Positions 58,335 to 64,000 of a DNA stretch of 64,000 bases are shown piece by piece. The stretch is from Salvelinus alpinus. Lineage: Eukaryota; Chordata; Actinopteri; Salmoniformes; Salmonidae. The translations under genes and the position numbers were made by a program. Every line of letters begins with the position of its first letter. Position 1 is the first letter of the stretch. The stretch covers positions 87,520,861-87,584,860 of the forward strand of contig NC_092087.1 in NCBI RefSeq assembly GCF_045679555.1, given 5' to 3'. The notes beneath the pieces are model-generated. The model saw only the letters and a list, made by a program, of their open reading frames with translations, was not told where the DNA came from and did no database searches.

Positions 58335-59541
58335 ACAGAGAGAGCATTACGACAGCTACACAGGTCTCTGGTAGCTAGTCACAGAGAGAGCATTATAACA
58401 GTATGTAGACAGCTACACAGGTCTCTGGTAGCTAGTCACAGAGAGAGCATTATAACAGTATGTGGACAGCTACACAGACCTCTGGTAGCAAGTCACAGAG
58501 AGAGCATTACAACAGTATGTAGACAGCTACACAGGCCTCTGGTAGCAAGTCACAGAGAGAGCATTATAACAGTATGTAGACAGCTACACAGGTCTCTGGT
58601 AGCAAGTCACAGAGAGAGCATTACAACAGTATGTTGACAGCTACACAGGCCTCTGGTAGCAAGTCACAGAGAGAGCATTATAACAGTATGTAGACAGCTA
58701 CACAGGTCTCTGGCAGCAAGTCACAGAGAGAGCATTACAACAGTATGTAGACAGCTACACAGGTCTCTGGTAGCAAGTCACAGAGAGAGCATTATAACAG
58801 TATGTGGACAGCTACACAGGCCTCTGGTAGCAAGTCACAGAGAGAGCATTACAACAGTATGTAGACAGCTACACAGGCCTCTGGTAGCAAGTCACAGAGA
58901 GAGCATTACAACAGTATGTAGACAGCTACACAGGCCTCTGGTAGCAAGTCACAGAGAGAGCATTATAACAGTATGTAGACAGCTACACAGGCCTCTGGTA
59001 GCAAGTCACAGAGAGAGCATTACAACAGTATGTAGACAGCTACACAGGCCTCTGGTAGCAAGTCACAGAGAGAGCATTATAACAGTATGTAGACAGCTAC
59101 ACAGGTCTCTGGTAGCAAGTCACAGAGAGAGCATTACAACAGTATGTAGACAGCTACACAGACCTCTGGTAGCAAGTCACAGAGAGAGCATTACAACAGT
59201 ATGTAGACAGCTACACAGACCTCTGGTAGCAAGTCACAGAGAGAGCATTACAACAGTATGTAGACAGCTACACAGGCCTCTGGTAGCAAGTCACAGAGAG
59301 AGCATTACAACAGTATGTAGACAGCTACACAGGTCTCTGGTAGCAAGTCACAGAGAGAGCATTATAACAGTATGTAGACAGCTACACAGGTCTCTGGTAG
59401 CAAGTCACAGAGAGAGCATTACAACAGTATGTAGACAGCTACACAGGCCTCTGGTAGCAACTCACAGAGAGAGCATTACAACAGTATGTAGACAGCTACA
59501 CAGGTCTCTGGTAGCAAGTCACAGAGAGAGCATTATAACAA
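58335..59541. repeat. 57-bp minisatellite, about 21 copies
   Basis: Unit contains ATGTAGACAGCTACACAGG and GGTAGCAAGTCACAGAGAGA. Units alternate between GGTCTC and GGCCTC and between CATTACAAC and CATTATAAC variants, suggesting unequal exchange. Confidence 0.95.
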
Positions 59542-59835
59542 CTGAAAGAGGGAAAGGTAGAAAGATTGAGAGAACTTCACAAAACCTCCACCCTCAGTCC
59601 CAGCCATTCCATCCCCCTCAACCTCTCAACCACTACTCCCTGTCCAGGTGCTCTGCCTCCATTCCTACTGCTGATTCCTACAGATTCAAACCATCAAAGC
59701 TTGATGATGAGTTGATTATTTGAATCAGCTGTGTAGTACTAGGGGAGAAAAACAGAACGTGCACCCAGGGGGTCCCAGGACCGAGTTTGAGAAACCCTTC
59801 CCCTACAGTACCTTCTGTCAGTGTTGCACTGAGCC

Positions 59836-61735
59836 AGAAAAACTACGCCCCGAAGAGCCAGGATAACTACGCCACGAAGAGCCAGGATAACTACTTCACG
59901 AAGAGCCAGGATAACTACGCCACAAAGAGCCAGGATACCTACGCCACAAAGAGCCAGGATAACTACTTCACGAAGAGCCAGGATAAATACGCCACGAAGA
60001 GCCAGGATAACTACGCCACGAAGAGCCAGGATAACTACGCCACGAAGAGCCAGGATAACTACGCCACGAAGAGCCAGGATAACTACGCCACGAAGAGCCA
60101 GGATAACTACGCCACGAAGAGCCAGGATAACTACGCCACGAAGAGCCAGGATAACTACGCCACGAAGAGCCAGGATAACTACGCCACGAAGAGCCAGGAT
60201 AACTACGCCACGAAGAGCCAGGAAAACTACTCCACGAAGAGCCAGGAAAACTACGCCACGAAGAGCCAGGAAAACTACGCCACGAAGAGCCGGGATAACT
60301 ACGCCACGAAGAGCCAGGATAACTACGCCACGAAGATCCAGGATAACTACGCCACGAAGAGCCAGGATAACTACGCCACGAAGAGCCAGGAAAACTACGC
60401 CACGAAGAGCCAGGAAAACTACGCCACGAAGAGCCGGGATAACTACGCCACGAAGAGCCAGGATAACTACGCCACGAAGAGCCAGGATAACTACGCCACG
60501 AAGAGCCAGGATAACTACTTCACGAAGAGCCAGGATAACTACGCCACAAAGAGCCAGGATACCTACGCCACAAAGAGCCAGGATAACTACTTCACGAAGA
60601 GCCAGGATAACTACTTCACGAAGAGCCAGGATAACTACGCCACGAAGAGCCAGGATAACTACGCCACGAAGAGCCAGGATAACTACGCCACGAAGAGCCA
60701 GGATAACTACGCCACGAAGAGCCAGGATAACTACGCCACGAAGAGCCAGGATAACTACGCCACGAAGAGCCAGGATAACTACGCCACGAAGAGCCAGGAA
60801 AACTACTCCACGAAGAGCCAGGAAAACTACGCCACGAAGAGCCAGGAAAACTACGCCACGAAGAGCCGGGATAACTACGCCACGAAGAGCCAGGATAACT
60901 ACGCCACGAAGAGCCAGGAAAACTACGCCACGAAGAGCCAGGAAAACTACGCCACGAAGAGCCGGGATAACTACGCCACGAAGAGCCAGGATAACTACGC
61001 CACGAAGAGCCAGGATAACTACGCCACGAAGAGCCAGGATAACTACTTCACGAAGAGCCAGGATAACTACGCCACAAAGAGCCAGGATACCTACGCCACA
61101 AAGAGCCAGGATAACTACTTCACGAAGAGCCAGGATAACTACTTCACGAAGAGCCAGGATAACTACGCCACGAAGAGCCAGGATAACTACGCCACGAAGA
61201 GCCAGGATAACTACGCCACGAAGAGCCAGGATAACTACGCCACGAAGAGCCAGGATAACTACGCCACGAAGAGCCAGGATAACTACGCCACGAAGAGCCA
61301 GGATAACTACGCCACGAAGAGCCAGGAAAACTACTCCACGAAGAGCCAGGAAAACTACGCCACGAAGAGCCAGGAAAACTACGCCACGAAGAGCCGGGAT
61401 AACTACGCCACGAAGAGCCAGGATAACTACGCCACGAAGATCCAGGATAACTACGCCACGAAGAGCCAGGATAACTACGCCACGAAGAGCCAGGAAAACT
61501 ACGCCACGAAGAGCCAGGAAAACTACGCCACGAAGAGCCGGGATAACTACGCCACGAAGAGCCAGGATAACTACGCCACGAAGATCCAGGATAACTACGC
61601 CACGAAGAGCCAGGATAACTACGCCACGAAGAGCCAGGATAACTACGCCACGAAGCGCCAGGATAACTACGCCACGAAGAGCCAGGATAACTACGCCACG
61701 AAGAGCCAGGATAACTACGCCACGAAGAGCCAGGA
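59836..61735. repeat. 24-bp minisatellite, about 79 copies, open in several frames
   Basis: Unit GCCAGGATAACTACGCCACG plus AAGA. The period is divisible by three, so long frames exist on both strands (SQDNYATK on +, SSWRSYPG on -). I regard these as by-products. The TTCACG variant block recurs at 59889, 60513 and 61041 (624 and 528 bp apart, 26 and 22 units), a higher-order structure. Confidence 0.93.
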
Positions 61736-61811
61736 TGCCCCCCCCATCTCCCTACAGTACCTTCTACCAGGGTCCTGGTGGCCCCCCCCCCCCATCCCCC
61801 TACAGTACCTT

Positions 61812-61896
61812 CTACCAGGGTCCCAGTGAACCAGCGGTACAGGTATCTGGCCACCCTGAGTAGTCGTCTCTTGCACCTTCTTCTGCGATGGCCCAT
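61812..61896 (-). other. Candidate alternative first exon (hypothetical)
   Basis: On the minus strand CAGGATGGG gives an A at -3 and G at +4 around an ATG. The peptide MGHRRRRCKRRLLRVARYL then YRWFTGTLVE is strongly basic, and a GTACTG donor at phase 1 would join the 125-bp kcnip2 exon in frame. KCNIP genes do use alternative N-termini, but I know no such sequence in the family. Chance ORF remains the simplest alternative. Confidence 0.2.
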
Positions 61897-61899
61897 CCT

Positions 61900-64000
61900 G
61901 ACCGTGTTCTGGTTGTGGTCCTAAGGTTACGGTTCTGTAGTTTCCCGAGGTCCTAAGGTTCTTTTAACCGAAGGTTCTTTTCCTAAGGTTCTATGGTTGC
62001 AGTTGTTGGTTATGGTTGTGTAGTTGCAGGTTTAAGGTTACGGTCGTAAGGTTGCAGTTCTCTGTGTTAGTGGTCCTATGGTTCTATGTAGTTCTATGGG
62101 TTCTGTAGTTGAGGCTCTACAATCCCAGGTTTATTGTAGTCCAGGGTTTGTAATCCTATTTTCAAGGAGTTCAGTTCCTCTTCCTCTACAGAGAGCTCTG
62201 TTAGGACTGGATCTCCATCTGGGTCTGGGTCAAGATGAGCAGTGACTAAACGTCTTTTCATTTCTATGTTTCTCTCTCTCTCTCTCTCTCACTCCCTCTC
62301 TCTACCTCTCTCCTTCTCTCCCTCTCTCCTCTCGCTCGCTCGCTGTCTGACTCTCTCACTCCCTCTCTCTACCTCTCTCCTTCTCTCTCTCTCGCTCCTT
62401 CTCTCTCTCTCTCTCCCTGTCCGACTCTCTCTCTCCCTGTCTCTATCTCTCACTCCCTCTCTCTCCCTCTCTCCTTCTCTCTCAGGTCCTTGAGAGCTTG
62501 TTCAAATCAGATCCACTTGTTGCGATCTGGTCTTAAAGAGGAAACTGTGTCCTCTCCCCAAGGCTTCCTCTCTCTGGATCTTTCTCTCATTCTCTGTTCC
62601 TGTCTTCCGCGTCTCTCTCTCTCTCTCTTTCTCTCAACCTCTTTCTCACTTTCTCGCTCTCTCTCTGGGTGAAGTTATCTCTAGGTACAGTTCTAGGACC
62701 AGCTTCCCCTCCCCTTAACAAAACTTTAACCATTAGTTGGCTAAATGCAAAACTGACCCTAGAGGCAAATTCACTCTACTCCGAACCACTCAGTGTTCCT
62801 TCATCTGTCACACCCAAAGTGAAGTTGACCTTAGGTGCGAAACTTGGGTCAGTTATGCATTTACACCACTAATGGTTAAGCTTAGGATTGGAGGAGGCGA
62901 AGCTGATCCTAGATCTGTATCTGTAGGAAACCTCGGAGCGACACACTCAAGAGGTCAAGGGTCAGAAAAGAAAGTCTCTCATTGTTAAGTTCTCTCTCTT
63001 TCTTCTCTTCTTTCTTCCTCCCAATGTTTCTCTTTCTCTCATGTTATCCTTTTTTCCCAGTCCTTGTGGTGATTGAAACACTCCCTTTCTATTCTTCCTC
63101 TCTTCTTCCTCGCTTCTTTTTCACTTCTTCTTTTACTTTTTTTTCTCCCTTGTGGTGAAACACCTTTCTCTTTTTGCTCTCCTCTCCCCTCTCTCTCTTC
63201 TCTCTCCTCTCCTCTCCCCTCCCCTCGCTCTCTTCTCTCTCCTCTCCTCTCTACTCTCCTCTCTCTCCCTGCTCTCCTCTCTCTCCCTGCTCTCCCTGCT
63301 CTCCTCTCTCTCCCTGCGCTCCCTGCTCTCTCTCTCTGCTCTCCTCTCTCTGCTCTCTCTCTCTGCTCTCCTCTCTCTGCTCTCCTCTCTCTCTGCTCTC
63401 CTCTCTCTGCTCTCCTCTCTCTCTCTGCTCTCCTCTCTCTCTCTGCTCTCCTCTCTCTCTCTGCTCTCCTCTCTCTCTCTCTGCTCTCTCATCTCCTCTC
63501 TCTGCTCTCTCATCTCCTCTCTCTCCTCTCCTCTCTCGAGGTGATGCAACACTTTGTGTTTGCACGGATATGACCGATGACCTTTCTTCGTGTGCCGTTC
63601 TGTTTGGTCAGAAAACATCTTGATCTCACACTCATCTGTGTCTCTATCAATCTCTTCTCTCCACCCTCTTCTATATAATCATCTGTCCTCCCTCTCTCTT
63701 TCACACTCTTTCTCTCACCTTTGGTTTAACATCTCCCTCTCAATCGTTCTCTGCTCCGCCGGCGAATTAGAGTTGATGACCATCGCCATGGAAACCTCAC
63801 AATCCACACCGACCGGTTTAAAGGCCAACCAACACAAAGTGCATTGTCCTCGGTTTCACCTCATCATATCTGAACCATTAGAGTGGGAATTTTAAAACAG
63901 GTCTTAGATCAGTGTGTAGTGGTGAATGAATTCTATTCCACATCAAGCTCCTACAACAATACAGATGGGAACAATACACATTATTGATGCCAATAAGGCT
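61900..64000. other. CT-rich low-complexity and interspersed repeat DNA
   Basis: CT tracts at 62265-62490, 62600-62665, 62990-63060 and 63165-63540 create long artefact frames. Between them, 62690-62940 resembles a salmonid interspersed repeat (TTAACCATTAGTTGGCTAAA; GATCCTAGATCTGTATCTG). No splice-bounded exon was recognised up to the window end. Confidence 0.6.

Noticed and set aside
59787-61829. 680-codon ORF (SQDNYATK repeats)
   Set aside because: Period divisible by three keeps frames open on both strands; no unique coding ends or promoter seen.
63073-63623. Leu/Ser-rich and Glu/Arg-rich frames
   Set aside because: Artefacts of CT-rich low-complexity DNA.

Overview
This window looks like genomic DNA from a salmonid fish (Salmo/Oncorhynchus-type). 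It is intron-rich, minisatellite-rich vertebrate sequence. It carries tRNA-derived SINEs of the salmonid HpaI type, several salmonid Tc1 families (including two natural decayed copies of the family behind Sleeping Beauty), teleost gypsy-like LTR elements and long TG/GA microsatellites. Most short open frames are repeat artefacts; the real genes are split into exons, which I placed from splice sites, reading phase and family motifs.

Region 1 (1-31.6 kb, + strand) is a tandem array of CD22/Siglec-like immunoglobulin receptor genes. Copy A (4454-11744) has seven open Ig exons, a transmembrane exon and an ITIM tail, but carries a stop in the signal peptide and a stop before the ITIMs. Copy B (14955-about 16711) is a short remnant. 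Copy C (23076-30564) is intact on inspection: signal peptide, ten Ig exons, transmembrane segment and ITIM tail, about 1037 codons. Copies A and C share upstream landmarks in the same order (44-bp minisatellite, HpaI SINE, 47-bp minisatellite, 5' exon), so they arose by segmental duplication. Each copy shows the pre-insertion state of transposons found in the other.

Region 2 (31.6-41.7 kb) is mobile and repetitive DNA: a young LTR element with a 1007-codon proline-rich repeat ORF, Tc1-like fragments, twin 28-bp minisatellites and a 32/33-bp minisatellite.

Region 3 (42.5-about 57 kb, - strand) holds a THAP-like zinc-finger first exon with an ETS-type promoter. Upstream of it on the same strand lies a Kv channel-interacting protein gene, best matched to KCNIP2. 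Seven coding exons in perfect phase cover everything except the first coding exon. Its introns host two Sleeping Beauty-type Tc1 copies, a LINE embedded in GA repeats, a hAT-like element and several minisatellites.

Region 4 (57-64 kb) is minisatellite, CT-rich low-complexity and interspersed repeat DNA, probably 5' intron or flank of the KCNIP gene.

The most unusual theme is that several minisatellites are built from gene boundaries. One repeats the 5' splice site of a KCNIP2 exon 16 times, one repeats a KCNIP2 3' splice site seven times, one grows out of a donor site of CD22-like copy C (about 65 units), and two repeat across the terminal stop codons of the CD22-like copies. They form arrays of decoy splice sites directly beside the authentic ones.
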